Notes: a model not told the origin generated them from the letters alone. A stretch of 59,079 bases of DNA from Woeseiaceae bacterium (GCA_028822065.1 JAPKEL010000009.1:1-59079), one strand, 5' to 3'; numbered from the stretch's first letter, positions 1-8,792 are shown. Numbers and translations are program-made.

Positions 1-1
1 A

Positions 2-967
2 ATGAAAATAAATTTGTTTAAAAAGAAAAATAAATTATTTCCTTCAATTAAACCATATGACAGAGGTTACATAAAAAGAGGAATACACGAAATTTACTTC
101 GAGCAATCTGGAAATCCAAAAGGTAAACCAGCTATATTTCTCCATGGAGGTCCAGGTGCTGGAGCTGGTAAACTCCCAAGAAGATTCTTTAATCCAAAAA
201 AATACAGAATCATTCTTTTTGATCAAAGAGGCTGCGGTAGAAGTAAACCCCATGCTTGCATAGAGGAGAACACGACTTGGGATCTCGTGGATGATATTGA
301 ATCAATTAGAAAAAAACTGGAAATTGACAAATGGTTAGTTTTTGGGGGTTCATGGGGTAGTACTCTTGCGCTGGCGTATGCTCAAAATCAGCCAACTCGA
401 GTGAGTGAGTTAGTTTTAAGAGGCATTTTTATGCTTCGAGAAAAAGAACTTCAATGGTTTTATCAATATGGAGCTAGCGAAATATATCCAGAAGCATGGC
501 AGGGCTTCCTTGAGCAGATAGAAGAAAAAGAGAGATCAAATCTCATTGAAGCTTACAGAAAGATTTTCAATAGTGAGGATAGAGAAAAAAAGTTATCTGC
601 CGCAATAGCCTGGTCTAAATGGGAAGCTTCAGCGAGTTATGCAGATCATAATCCTGAAGCAGTCAAAGGCTCAACAAATCCTGAATTTGCTCTAGCTTTT
701 GCTTTAATTGAAAATCACTATTTTGTAAATAAAGGTTTTCTGGATCACGAAGATCAGTTACTTGAAAATGTAGCGCTTATTAAACACATACCCTGTGTTA
801 TTGTTCAGGGAAGATATGACGTTATTTGTCCGCCTATAACAGCCTACGAACTTAGCCAAAGATGGCCTGAAGCGGATCTAAAAATTGCCCCATTTTCTGG
901 ACATTCTGCTTTTGAACCAGAAATAACAGATTTACTAATTGAGGCTACAAAGAATTTTCTAAAGTGA
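2..967 (+). CDS. pip: Proline iminopeptidase, alpha/beta hydrolase (peptidase S33)
   Basis: Predicted cytoplasmic aminopeptidase that removes N-terminal proline from peptides. The 321-residue length matches the family. The HGGPG oxyanion-hole motif lies at residues 48-52, the nucleophile elbow GGSWG has Ser117, and the other triad members are probably Asp273 (in GRYDV) and His301 (in SGHSAF). The region DQRGCGRSKPHA after strand 4 is typical of prolyl iminopeptidases. The ATG lies at the second base of the window, so its ribosome-binding site is not visible. The N-terminus (about 15 residues before the conserved IKPYDRG) has a normal length, so the gene is probably complete. It is followed after 16 bases by a lipoprotein hydrolase on the same strand. 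No signal peptide is seen. Confidence 0.9.
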   Translation: MKINLFKKKNKLFPSIKPYDRGYIKRGIHEIYFEQSGNPKGKPAIFLHGGPGAGAGKLPRRFFNPKKYRIILFDQRGCGRSKPHACIEENTTWDLVDDIESIRKKLEIDKWLVFGGSWGSTLALAYAQNQPTRVSELVLRGIFMLREKELQWFYQYGASEIYPEAWQGFLEQIEEKERSNLIEAYRKIFNSEDREKKLSAAIAWSKWEASASYADHNPEAVKGSTNPEFALAFALIENHYFVNKGFLDHEDQLLENVALIKHIPCVIVQGRYDVICPPITAYELSQRWPEADLKIAPFSGHSAFEPEITDLLIEATKNFLK

Positions 968-983
968 GAGTGAAATAATCAAA

Positions 984-2174
984 ATGCAGTCTTTTAAAAT
1001 AATTTTCGTCTGTTTTTTTCTGGTTAGTTGTTCCAGCAATGTAAATGAAGAGAGGGTCGCGTTTGTGTATTCATTGTTTAGCGGCTCAGAACAATCACAG
1101 TACTTTGGTAGAATTACAGAAATGTTTCCGATTAGTACATTGGAAAAATCTGACTCACCCCTAGTGTTTAAAAATGCTCCACTCATTGATTTGCCAGCCA
1201 CATTTGCATTCAATGGCAACCAGATTGATGTTGAGAAATATCTCTCGCGGAGTGATACCTCGGCCTTGCTTATTTTACAAGACGGGGAGATTACCTATGA
1301 AAATTATTGGTTAACAGGGAGAAAAGATCAGCCTTGGCTATCAATGTCAGTTTCTAAAAGTTTTATATCAGCACTTATTGGCATTGCCATAGACCAGGGT
1401 TATATAAGAAGTGTCGAGGATGACGTAACAGACTATGTTTCTTCATTAAAGCAATCCTCCTATGATGGTGTTCGAATTAAAGATATTTTACAAATGTCTT
1501 CTGGTGCCTCTTGGAATGAAAATTACAGTGATCCGAATGCTGATATTTTCCGGTCAGCTGAAATCATGGCAATGGGTGGTTCTCTGGATGATTTATCTGC
1601 CAGCTTAAAAAAAGATTTCTTGCCTGGCTCATTTAATCGTTATAACTCTACTGACACCCAGGTACTGGGAATGCTTTTAAGAGATGCTACGGGAATGCCT
1701 GTAACAGAATACATGCAAAAAATGTTGTGGGACCCAATAGGTGCTGAATATAATGGATATTGGGTTTTAGATTCAGAAAACATGGAAATGGCTTATGGAG
1801 GATTGAATGCCACCGCCCGTGATTATGCCAAGATAGGTGAGTTATATAGATTGGGAGGAAAGCTGAATGGTAAACAGATTGTTCCAAGCAGTTGGGTTGA
1901 GGATTCTCTCTTAACAGATGCACCTCATCTAATGCCAGGAGAGAATCCATTATCAGATTATCCAATGGGTTATGGATATCAATGGTGGATACCTGATTTA
2001 AGTGGTGATTTTCTTGCAATCGGAGTCTATAACCAATTTATTTATATCTCTCCTAAAAATAATTTGGTAGTAGTTAAACTTTCTGCAAACAGTGCTTATG
2101 GGACAAGCGAAGAAGTAAGCACTTTGAGTGAGTTTGAAGCAATTGAATTTTTTAAAGCTATTGCAAATCAATAG
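984..2174 (+). CDS. Serine hydrolase of the beta-lactamase/class C family, lipoprotein
   Basis: A 396-residue penicillin-binding-protein/beta-lactamase-fold hydrolase. The N-terminus carries a short hydrophobic segment ending in the lipobox LVSC, with Cys16 as the lipidation site, so it is probably a membrane-anchored periplasmic protein. The catalytic SxxK motif is S122-V-S-K125 and the second motif is Y220-N-S222, both typical of class C/esterase EstB-type members. Such proteins act as esterases, peptidases or transesterases; true beta-lactamase activity cannot be assumed. It is not followed by another intact gene: 16 bases after its stop begins a gene relic. Substrate unknown. Confidence 0.85.
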   Translation: MQSFKIIFVCFFLVSCSSNVNEERVAFVYSLFSGSEQSQYFGRITEMFPISTLEKSDSPLVFKNAPLIDLPATFAFNGNQIDVEKYLSRSDTSALLILQDGEITYENYWLTGRKDQPWLSMSVSKSFISALIGIAIDQGYIRSVEDDVTDYVSSLKQSSYDGVRIKDILQMSSGASWNENYSDPNADIFRSAEIMAMGGSLDDLSASLKKDFLPGSFNRYNSTDTQVLGMLLRDATGMPVTEYMQKMLWDPIGAEYNGYWVLDSENMEMAYGGLNATARDYAKIGELYRLGGKLNGKQIVPSSWVEDSLLTDAPHLMPGENPLSDYPMGYGYQWWIPDLSGDFLAIGVYNQFIYISPKNNLVVVKLSANSAYGTSEEVSTLSEFEAIEFFKAIANQ

Positions 2175-2190
2175 ATACAAATTGATAATA

Positions 2191-2289
2191 AATTTAGAAT
2201 ATTCGAAACTTGTAACAGAGCTAGAAGTAGACACTGGAAAAAATAAAATTAATGCTACTATTGTTGAAAGACCATTCTATGATCCATAA
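2191..2289 (+). pseudogene. Relic: C-terminus of a GcvT-family aminomethyltransferase
   Basis: A reading frame without a start codon runs from within the end of the upstream hydrolase gene (different frame) to a TAA at 2287-2289. From 2191 it reads like the last ~32 residues of GcvT/DmdA/dimethylglycine-dehydrogenase-type folate enzymes: EYSKLVTELEV, then KINATIVERPFYDP, matching the family's C-terminal pattern (eYa..GTeLeV ... I.AtVv..PFyDP). The usual Gly before Thr is Val. Nothing upstream encodes the rest of the protein, so this is best explained as the tail of a deleted gene. Confidence 0.55.
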
Positions 2290-2311
2290 AAAAGCCATGG
2301 CTCATTCTTGA

Positions 2312-2401
2312 AAATTATTCTCATGGACTGATTGGCAAGGTATTTTTGGATTATTTTTAATTGTTGTTGGCGTATCTTTGGTTAATATATATAAGGGATA
2401 G
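2312..2401 (+). pseudogene. Possible relic: last membrane helix of a DMT/EamA or SMR-type transporter
   Basis: Between the GcvT-like relic and the next intact gene, a short frame closed by TGA at 2309-2311 and TAG at 2399-2401 encodes one hydrophobic helix, DWQGIFGLFLIVVGVSLVN, followed by IYKG and the stop. The pattern G..LIv.GV.lvN just before a C-terminus is typical of the final helix of drug/metabolite transporters. It has no plausible start codon or ribosome-binding site. It could also be chance coding of an AT-rich spacer. Confidence 0.3.
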
Positions 2402-2421
2402 CTTTAGAATTTCTTTGCAAA

Positions 2422-2958
2422 ATGAATAAATTTAGAAACTTAATCGTACTTGCACCACTGGCCTTTGCTTTGCATCATTTTGAAGAGCATATTATTTTTA
2501 ATTTTAGAGAATGGCGATTAAAATATTTTCTTGATAATAATCCAAGATCGACCGAAGAAATATTAGTTATTCTGATATCAATAACTTTAATATTAATTTT
2601 TATTAATCTGGTTAAAAAAAATAAAGTAAGTGCCCACTTGTTACTATGTCATTTAATGACAACACAAGTGGTTAATGCTGGTTTTCATATTTTTTTCAGT
2701 ATTTACTATCAAGATTTCAGTCCTGGCGTAATAACAGCAATACTTTTATATCTCCCAATTAATTATTTAATCATTAAGTCAGCATTATCAGAAAAACTCG
2801 TTAAAAATTATTATCAATTATTTATAATTTTTATATTAGGCGTTTTGATTTTTTCAATGTTTGAGTTATTTGGCCCTCGTGTCATAGCAATTACAGGATT
2901 ACTTGGTGGTATTTATTATTATTGGAATTATCTGTATGAAAAAAAAAGAGCGCGCTAG
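2422..2958 (+). CDS. HXXEE-family integral membrane protein
   Basis: A 178-residue membrane protein with about five hydrophobic helices. It opens with the motif that names the HXXEE family: His18, His19, Glu21 and Glu22 in ALHHFEEH, and it has a second His/Asn-rich helix (VVNAGFHIFF). The function of this family is not established; the conserved His/Glu set suggests a metal or polar ligand site within the membrane. The gene starts at an ATG with a weak upstream site and its end overlaps the start of nth by 23 bases, so the two are probably translated from one message. The functional link to DNA repair, if any, is unknown. Confidence 0.75.
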   Translation: MNKFRNLIVLAPLAFALHHFEEHIIFNFREWRLKYFLDNNPRSTEEILVILISITLILIFINLVKKNKVSAHLLLCHLMTTQVVNAGFHIFFSIYYQDFSPGVITAILLYLPINYLIIKSALSEKLVKNYYQLFIIFILGVLIFSMFELFGPRVIAITGLLGGIYYYWNYLYEKKRAR

Positions 2959-3589
2959 TTTTATACTGGATTACCTTGAGAGAATCTATCCTGAAACGCC
3001 AATCCCACTCAATCACAAGAATAATTTTGAACTATTGGTGGCCGTTTTATTAAGTGCTCAATGCACAGATGAGCGTGTAAATAAGGTGACACCAGCACTT
3101 TTTTTGAAAGGTAATGATCCTATATCGATGGCTAAGATGAGCATTGATGAGATACATTACTGTATAAGATCATGCGGATTAGCCCCTAAAAAATCAAAAG
3201 CAATTTTTGGGCTCTCTAAGATCTTGGTCGAAAATTATAATTCTGAAGTACCCGAAAGTTTCAGTGCTTTAGAATCTCTTCCTGGTGTGGGGCACAAAAC
3301 GGCTAGTGTCGTCATGTCTCAAGGATTTGGTCATCCAGCTTTTCCAGTTGATACTCATATACATAGACTGGCTCAACGATGGGGCTTAACAAATGGAAAA
3401 AATGTGATTCAAACGGAAAAAGATTTAAAGAATCTTTTCCCTAAGGAGGTATGGAATAAACTTCATCTGCAAATTATTTTTTATGGAAGAGAATATTGTT
3501 CAGCCAGAGGTTGCGATGGTCGAGATTGTGAGATATGTAAAACTTGCTATCCAAAACGAAAATCTGCTTTAAAAACTAAGAAGCCTTGA
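2936..3589 (+). CDS. nth: Endonuclease III, DNA N-glycosylase/AP lyase
   Basis: Base-excision repair glycosylase for oxidised pyrimidines. It has a HhH-GPD fold with the helix-hairpin-helix LPGVGHKTA, catalytic Lys121 and Asp139 (FPVDTHIHR). I place the start at the ATG at 2936, giving 217 residues close to the usual ~211; an in-frame ATG at 2903 would add 11 hydrophobic residues that merely reflect the overlapping membrane-protein gene. The C-terminal iron-sulfur region has five cysteines (Cys188, 193, 198, 201, 204), so its spacing differs from the Escherichia coli C-x6-C-x2-C-x5-C pattern. It overlaps the HXXEE gene by 23 bases. The lysine-rich tail (ALKTKKP) is ordinary. Confidence 0.95.
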   Translation: MKKKERASFILDYLERIYPETPIPLNHKNNFELLVAVLLSAQCTDERVNKVTPALFLKGNDPISMAKMSIDEIHYCIRSCGLAPKKSKAIFGLSKILVENYNSEVPESFSALESLPGVGHKTASVVMSQGFGHPAFPVDTHIHRLAQRWGLTNGKNVIQTEKDLKNLFPKEVWNKLHLQIIFYGREYCSARGCDGRDCEICKTCYPKRKSALKTKKP

Positions 3590-3685
3590 TTATCTATATA
3601 TCGCTTAATAAACTTTAATATGCTGGTAGTAATTTTAATTTATGTAGTAAAATATTTTTCTAATTATTAAAATGAGGCTTAAATT

Positions 3686-4147
3686 ATGCGTTATATCTTT
3701 TTATTGATAGCTTTCTCTTTCTCCCCAGTTAATGCAGATAATCACAAAAACATAGAAGGAGAGAATCCATTTGTATTGATTGCCAGGATACATGTAAAAG
3801 ATGGAATGATAGAACAATATCTTACAATTGCTAATGCAGTTGACAACGCTGTTGAGCTCAGTGAGCCAGGTATGCTCTTGCATACTTTTGATGCAGACCC
3901 GGATGATTCACTAGCTTTTACTTGGACTGAGGTTTACGCTAATAGTAAGGCCTTTATTGATCATGATGCTAATCCTCCAGTACAAGAGTATGTGGCTAAG
4001 CACATGGAATTAGGTGATGGTTTTTCTATAGAGATATATGGCAATGTCTCTAATGAAGTAATTGAAACAATTAATAGATTAGGCGTTCCTTTTAAATATT
4101 TTGAAACAACCCGTGTTGGTTATATTAGAGAAGAATATTTTAAGTAA
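3686..4147 (+). CDS. Secreted antibiotic-biosynthesis-monooxygenase (ABM) domain protein
   Basis: A 153-residue protein with a cleavable signal peptide (about residues 1-17, ending VNA before DNHK). One ABM-type ferredoxin-like domain follows: FVLIARIHVKDGMIEQY, then the central EPGMLLHTFDADPDD and FTWTEVYANSKAFIDH. Members such as YgiN act as quinol monooxygenases or bind small aromatic compounds without cofactor. A periplasmic location is unusual but known for this superfamily. The short C-terminal extension (residues ~115-153) may be a second small strand-helix unit. Expression is probably independent: 96 bases separate it from nth. Substrate unknown. Confidence 0.7.
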   Translation: MRYIFLLIAFSFSPVNADNHKNIEGENPFVLIARIHVKDGMIEQYLTIANAVDNAVELSEPGMLLHTFDADPDDSLAFTWTEVYANSKAFIDHDANPPVQEYVAKHMELGDGFSIEIYGNVSNEVIETINRLGVPFKYFETTRVGYIREEYFK

Positions 4148-4172
4148 CTTTGAATTTCTGGAAGGGTGATTT

Positions 4173-4574
4173 ATGAAAGTGGGGATGGTTGCAGGAAATT
4201 TTGACATTATTCATATGGGGTATATTCATATGTTTAATGAATGCAGTAAAAATTGTGATCATTTAGTAGTTTTTTTGCATGATGACCCATCAATTGAGCG
4301 TAACAATAAATTAAAACCAATCCATACGATTAATGAGAGAACAATAATGTTATCTTCTTTTAGTCAAATAGATGAGATTGTCCCTTATAGCTCAGAAACT
4401 GACTTATATAAGTTGATTTCTTCAAGGAAGATTGATGTTCGTTTTTTGGGCAATGACTATAAGGGTAAAGATTTTACAGGTAAGGATTTAAATATACCTA
4501 TTCACTATTTAGATCGTTCTCATGGCTGGAGTACCACAAAGTTTAAAAAATTAATTGCAGCCTCTTTAAGTTAA
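4173..4574 (+). CDS. Glycerol-3-phosphate-cytidylyltransferase-like nucleotidyltransferase
   Basis: A 133-residue single-domain protein of the TagD/RfaE-C type, which transfers a nucleotide to a phosphorylated alcohol or sugar. The N-terminal nucleotide-binding motif is present as GNFDIIH, and the second signature near the C-terminus is WSTTKFKKLI, equivalent to the family's RT-GISTT motif. The HxGH motif is altered: His14-Met-Gly-Tyr17, with Tyr in place of the second His. A GN instead of the usual GxFD start of the loop is within family variation. It sits between two single-gene units with no polymer-biosynthesis genes around it, so its acceptor is not evident. Confidence 0.7.
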   Translation: MKVGMVAGNFDIIHMGYIHMFNECSKNCDHLVVFLHDDPSIERNNKLKPIHTINERTIMLSSFSQIDEIVPYSSETDLYKLISSRKIDVRFLGNDYKGKDFTGKDLNIPIHYLDRSHGWSTTKFKKLIAASLS

Positions 4575-4617
4575 ATACTATTGTTTTAATTGTTATCATA
4601 TTCAAAAGGAGAGAAAT

Positions 4618-4998
4618 ATGAACGGTAAATTAGTTGGTTATGTATGCGTTGGGACGAACGATCTTGAAGTCGCTAAAGGTTTTTATGATAATTTATTTGC
4701 CACTCTTGATGTTTCAGGATTTAGTCCCGGCCCTCGAGGTTATTTTTATCAGGTTGAAGGCGGGACATCTGCTTTTGGTGTGATTAAACCTGAGAACGGC
4801 AATGAAGCAACAGTGGGCAATGGTGCCATGGTTGCATTACCAATGGACTCAAAAGAACAAGTTGATGAATTCTATGCAAAAGCTATGGAGTTGGGTGCTA
4901 CTGATGAGGGTGCTCCTGGAGCTAGAATGGAAACATTTTACGGGGCTTATATCAGAGACTTAGATGGCAATAAGATCGCTTTTTATTACTTAGGCTGA
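4618..4998 (+). CDS. Glyoxalase/bleomycin-resistance (VOC) family protein
   Basis: A 126-residue vicinal-oxygen-chelate protein with the usual pair of beta-alpha-beta-beta-beta modules. The first begins GYVCVGTNDLEVAKGFYDNLF, and the second ends in YIRDLDGNKIAFYYLG, the standard 'D-P/L-D-G-N' loop. A strong ribosome-binding site (AAGGAG) precedes the ATG. Many such small VOC proteins are lactoylglutathione-lyase-like without proven activity; the metal-ligand set is not fully evident here, so no substrate is assigned. It converges with the ACC deaminase gene, with only 18 bases between the stops and no clear terminator. Confidence 0.8.
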   Translation: MNGKLVGYVCVGTNDLEVAKGFYDNLFATLDVSGFSPGPRGYFYQVEGGTSAFGVIKPENGNEATVGNGAMVALPMDSKEQVDEFYAKAMELGATDEGAPGARMETFYGAYIRDLDGNKIAFYYLG

Positions 4999-5016
4999 TA
5001 TTACTGGGTTGATTGA

Positions 5017-6033
5017 TTATCCGTTTCGGTAAATATAGCTGTACCCATTAATTGCTGGTACTCCTCCAAGATGGGCATAGAGTATGTTTGCATTTTTTGG
5101 AAAAAAGTTATTGTTGACTAGATCAATCAACCCTTGCATAGATTTGCCTTCATAAACTGGATCAGTAATCATGCCTTCAAGCCTCGCGCATAACCTTATT
5201 GCCTCGTTGGTTTCTTCTGAGGGAACACCATATTCTGGATAGGCATAATCTTCTTTTAATACGATGTCATCATTGGTGATATCTCGCTTAAGTTCGACCA
5301 GTTTTGCTGTATTTTGAGCAATTTCTAATACTTGTGCTTTGGTTTGCTTTGGTGTGTTGGAGGCGTCTATACCAATAACATTTTGACTGCGCCCATCTTC
5401 AGCAAAACCTACTAACATGCCAGCATGAGTAGATCCCGTGACAGTGCAGACAACAATATAATCAAAATGAAGGTTCATTTCTTTTTCCTGTTGCCTGACC
5501 TCTTCAGCAAAACCAACATATCCTAGGCCACCAAATTTATGAACAGAGGCTCCTGCTGGTATTGGGTAGGGTTTGCCACCTTCAGCTTTTACATCTTCTA
5601 ATGCCTTTTTCCAGCTTTCTCGAATGCCGATATCAAAACCCTCATCTACCATATTGATATTTGCATCCATCAATCTGCTCATTAATATATTGCCCACACG
5701 ATCATAAGCCGCATCTTGAAAAGGGACCCAACTTTCTTGTACAAGGCGACATTTCATACCAATTTTTGCAGCGACTGCAGCTACTTGTCTTGTATGGTTA
5801 GATTGAACTCCACCTATAGATACTAGGGTATCTGCTCCTGAGGCAATGGCATCTGGCACAATATATTCAAGTTTACGAATCTTATTTCCTCCACAGGCTA
5901 AGCCAGAATTGCAATCTTCTCTTTTAGCAAAGATGGTCACCTTATCACCAAGATGGGCGGATAATCTCTCTAGTTTTTCTATGGGTGTTGGACCAAACGT
6001 GAGTGGATAGCGTTCAAATTTTTCGAGCATCAT
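5017..6033 (-). CDS. acdS: 1-Aminocyclopropane-1-carboxylate deaminase
   Basis: PLP enzyme converting ACC to 2-oxobutyrate and ammonia. The sequence follows the Pseudomonas ACC deaminase almost throughout: [15 protein letters not shown] with the PLP lysine, [15 protein letters not shown], and the end [12 protein letters not shown] ... [12 protein letters not shown]. The two residues that separate ACC deaminase from D-cysteine desulfhydrase, the Glu of P-S-E-E-T and the Leu of YAHLGG, are both the ACC-deaminase type. I chose the ATG at 6033 ([11 protein letters not shown]): it aligns with the known N-terminus, has GGAA eight bases upstream, and avoids overlap with the PHP gene 13 bases upstream. 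An ATG at 6060 would add nine residues. Likely co-transcribed with that gene. Confidence 0.93.
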   Translation of the reverse strand: MMLEKFERYPLTFGPTPIEKLERLSAHLGDKVTIFAKREDCNSGLACGGNKIRKLEYIVPDAIASGADTLVSIGGVQSNHTRQVAAVAAKIGMKCRLVQESWVPFQDAAYDRVGNILMSRLMDANINMVDEGFDIGIRESWKKALEDVKAEGGKPYPIPAGASVHKFGGLGYVGFAEEVRQQEKEMNLHFDYIVVCTVTGSTHAGMLVGFAEDGRSQNVIGIDASNTPKQTKAQVLEIAQNTAKLVELKRDITNDDIVLKEDYAYPEYGVPSEETNEAIRLCARLEGMITDPVYEGKSMQGLIDLVNNNFFPKNANILYAHLGGVPAINGYSYIYRNG

Positions 6034-6046
6034 ATGACTATTTCCA

Positions 6047-7321
6047 TTAATCAGAGGCAATATTAGAATATAAGATTAATGTTGGATGTGTTTTTGGCCT
6101 TACCAATGCATTTAGTATTTCAAATTCCAACGAAATAGAGGTTAATTGTTCTTTAGTTTTTACATCTAAGTTGATTGCGCTATGCGCTGGAATTTCAATA
6201 ATATCGTGATTACTCATAAAAGAATGATCCGATAGATTAGTCATTTGAATTTTTGTATCTGAATTATTTTTAATAATGACTTCTAGTATCTCTGAGTTAT
6301 CTTGATATCTCGCTGAATCTATTCTCATCATCGCGTTTAATAGTGGTTGTATATTATTTTCTTTTCCAATCAAGAGATTTTTATACCACACGACAGTTCT
6401 TCCCTTCATTAAGGCTTCTTTTATAGCTGGTTTGGTTCTTTCTTCAGCAAAAATTAGGGTTACGGGACGATGCTGCCCCTGATGAGGCAAGTAATCCCAG
6501 TCGATTAGGTTGTGTACATCTGAAGTACCAATAATTGTTAGATTATATTCCAGTGCAATGGCGAGCGCTTCTTCAGAAAAAATGTTTTCATTAACCACCT
6601 CAATACCATGCAGGGTACCATTCTTAATAAATTCTTTATGTTCCTTAGAGAGTGTTGCAATGCCATTATTTACTTTATATGCAGGATGATTCCAAAAGAC
6701 AAAACCGCCTTGTTCATTGGCTTTATTTACGGCATTAGCGACGGGCCATAATGAAGCTAATGCGAGATGATTAGCCATTTCTATACCACCATGAACAGCC
6801 ACTTCATCTTTTCTTTGTTCAACCAGTTTATCTGCCTCTGCTATTTTAGATTTATCAAGATTCATGAGTTTATTAGAGTCTTCTATAAAAATGGCGTTCA
6901 TATGTCCGATGGGATTTTCACGCGTAATTTCAGATCCTGAAATTACGATTAAATTGGTATTTTTTGCAGCTTCTGCAGCGATACGATAAGCAGTATTTCG
7001 ATCTTTATGGGGAATATCTGATATGTGTGGTTGATATTCTAAATGCTCAGTAATGGCTATAGCATCTAGCCCGTCTCTGAGTGCCTCAGAGATTCTTATA
7101 TTTGGCCATACATGACCATCAGAAAAAACGGAATGCGTGTGTAAATCAGCAACAATAGTTAAATATTTATCTGTATCTGGAAATTCAATAGCTCTTTCGG
7201 GAATACGATAGGAGGAGAAAGACCCGGCTGTCTCATGACTGAATATTTGTGAAGTCATGAATAAAAGGAAAATAATGCAAAGGGTATTGATGTATTTTTG
7301 ACTAAGTTTATTTGTATTCAT
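6047..7321 (-). CDS. Secreted PHP-domain metal-dependent phosphoesterase
   Basis: A 424-residue protein with a signal peptide (about residues 1-28, ending SQIFS). The PHP metal-binding motif is D59-L-H61-T-H63-SVFSDG, followed by AITEHLEY and [15 protein letters not shown], the further His/Glu ligands of the family. A later GTSDVHN segment supplies the last His. It resembles the Sb-PDE-like periplasmic phosphodiesterases and TrpH-type enzymes, which use two or three metal ions to hydrolyse phosphoesters. The C-terminal ~110 residues form an extra beta-rich part. It is transcribed with acdS. The 237-base spacer to the divergent gene at 7559 holds only AT-rich sequence and presumably both promoters; no clear -35/-10 pair stood out. 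Confidence 0.75.
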   Translation of the reverse strand: MNTNKLSQKYINTLCIIFLLFMTSQIFSHETAGSFSSYRIPERAIEFPDTDKYLTIVADLHTHSVFSDGHVWPNIRISEALRDGLDAIAITEHLEYQPHISDIPHKDRNTAYRIAAEAAKNTNLIVISGSEITRENPIGHMNAIFIEDSNKLMNLDKSKIAEADKLVEQRKDEVAVHGGIEMANHLALASLWPVANAVNKANEQGGFVFWNHPAYKVNNGIATLSKEHKEFIKNGTLHGIEVVNENIFSEEALAIALEYNLTIIGTSDVHNLIDWDYLPHQGQHRPVTLIFAEERTKPAIKEALMKGRTVVWYKNLLIGKENNIQPLLNAMMRIDSARYQDNSEILEVIIKNNSDTKIQMTNLSDHSFMSNHDIIEIPAHSAINLDVKTKEQLTSISLEFEILNALVRPKTHPTLILYSNIASD

Positions 7322-7558
7322 AAATATGCTCGTGTGCTGACTCTATTTTTGATATAAAAATCTTAGTATAAAGCAATTTTGGATACTAATATTAGTGATA
7401 ATTTTTTATTAACCAAATAAATAATGGCGATTCTTGAAGGCTTGATAAGTCTCTGTTTAAGTTATAAATATCTATTTTCATGTTATTCTATGTGGTTCGT
7501 TATGGTGATTAAAATTATAAAGTCATTATTAGTTAGTATTAAAATAAACTAGAAAAAT

Positions 7559-8752
7559 ATGAAAGCGAACAACGAATCAAAAACTAAACATATAGGTTCC
7601 ATTTCAGACAAAGATACTGGTTTTGAAATTTCATCTGATTTCGAACGCTTTAACCAAATTAATGACATTTTCTCTCGTGCATTTTGGGACGATAATGTTC
7701 GCACTAAACTCAGTGATGCTTTTTTTGAAAGTCATCGTGTTCAGCCTAAAGGCAAACGAGCGCCAGGTTTTAGGCAGAAAGACTTTGCTTTAAGGAATGC
7801 AGCTTGGGCTATTTCTGATACGTTTTCTAATCGAGGTGCAGAAAAAGGCACCAGAGAGGGATTTCAGTCATGGATGGAATGCGAAGCAGAGATAGCCGAT
7901 GAAAAATTACAAATTGAGGACGTTGAAGAATTTACAAGTGAATTTAAACAAATAACAAAATTATTTGGCGCCGATCTTGTAGGTATAACCCCGATAGATA
8001 ATCGTTGGCATTATTCGAAACGGGTTGATACACGAGAATTCATACCAGCCAGCAATAAACTGCCTGGCAACTATACGCATGTGATTATAATGGGACATGC
8101 TATGGATAAGGATTTGATTGATACTTACCCATCCGCATTAGCAAGTTCTGCAGCTGGGTTTGAATATTCTCATGAAGCAGCCATTGTGACTCAATTAACT
8201 ACCTATATTAAATCCTTGGGTTATGAGGCTCTCGGTTCAATGAATGATACAGCCTTAGTCATACCTTATGCCATTCAAGCCGGCCTAGGTGAATACGGTA
8301 GAAATCAAATGGTGATTACTCCAGAATTTGGACCACGCGTACGTTTTTCCAAAATTTTTACGAATATGCCCTTAACGCACGATAAGCCAATAGATAGAGG
8401 GATCACAAAATACTGCACTCAGTGCACTAAATGTGCCGATGCTTGTCCTCCTAAGGCTCTACCTAAAGGTGACCCTAGTTTTGAAAGATTAAATCAATCC
8501 ACAATTAAAGGCGTTAAAAAATGGTCAGCTGATTGTGAGAAATGTTTTGGTTATTGGACAAAATTAAAAACTGATTGTGCCATTTGTATGCGTGTATGCC
8601 CATTTAATCGTGATTTTGAGACGCTTGGCGGTAAGTTATTTTTAAAATTAGTAGATAGCCCTTTGCAATTTTTGGCATTGTGGTGGGAAAAGCGAAACGG
8701 TATTGCAAAAAGAGTAAAACCTGATACTTGGTGGCAATCTCTTGTCAAGTAA
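7559..8752 (+). CDS. Reductive-dehalogenase-like Fe-S protein (cytoplasmic RdhA family)
   Basis: A 397-residue protein with a corrinoid-enzyme-like core (residues ~125-275; PYAIQAGLGEYGRNQMVITPEFGPRVRFSKIFT is the conserved RdhA segment, given here as residues 236-268) and two [4Fe-4S] motifs: Cys286, 289, 292, 296 (C-x2-C-x2-C-x3-CP) and Cys329, 340, 343, 347 in the C-x10-C-x2-C-x3-CP arrangement typical of reductive dehalogenases rather than QueG. There is no Tat signal, no fused flavin reductase and no rdhB anchor nearby, so it belongs with the soluble, non-respiratory members. Whether it dehalogenates or uses cobalamin in another reaction is unknown. It heads a run of ten plus-strand genes. 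Confidence 0.7.
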   Translation: MKANNESKTKHIGSISDKDTGFEISSDFERFNQINDIFSRAFWDDNVRTKLSDAFFESHRVQPKGKRAPGFRQKDFALRNAAWAISDTFSNRGAEKGTREGFQSWMECEAEIADEKLQIEDVEEFTSEFKQITKLFGADLVGITPIDNRWHYSKRVDTREFIPASNKLPGNYTHVIIMGHAMDKDLIDTYPSALASSAAGFEYSHEAAIVTQLTTYIKSLGYEALGSMNDTALVIPYAIQAGLGEYGRNQMVITPEFGPRVRFSKIFTNMPLTHDKPIDRGITKYCTQCTKCADACPPKALPKGDPSFERLNQSTIKGVKKWSADCEKCFGYWTKLKTDCAICMRVCPFNRDFETLGGKLFLKLVDSPLQFLALWWEKRNGIAKRVKPDTWWQSLVK

Positions 8753-8792
8753 GTAATGTAGTCATTGTTGTTTTGACAGAGGATAAGCGCGC

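Noticed and set aside
2647-2661. Palindrome TGTCATTTAATGACA
   Set aside because: It lies inside the coding sequence of the HXXEE membrane protein, with no reason to be an operator.
7322-7558. Possible small gene or RNA in the 237-base divergent spacer
   Set aside because: No coding frame with a ribosome-binding site, no stable GC-containing stem and no recognisable RNA motif; it is best read as promoter space.
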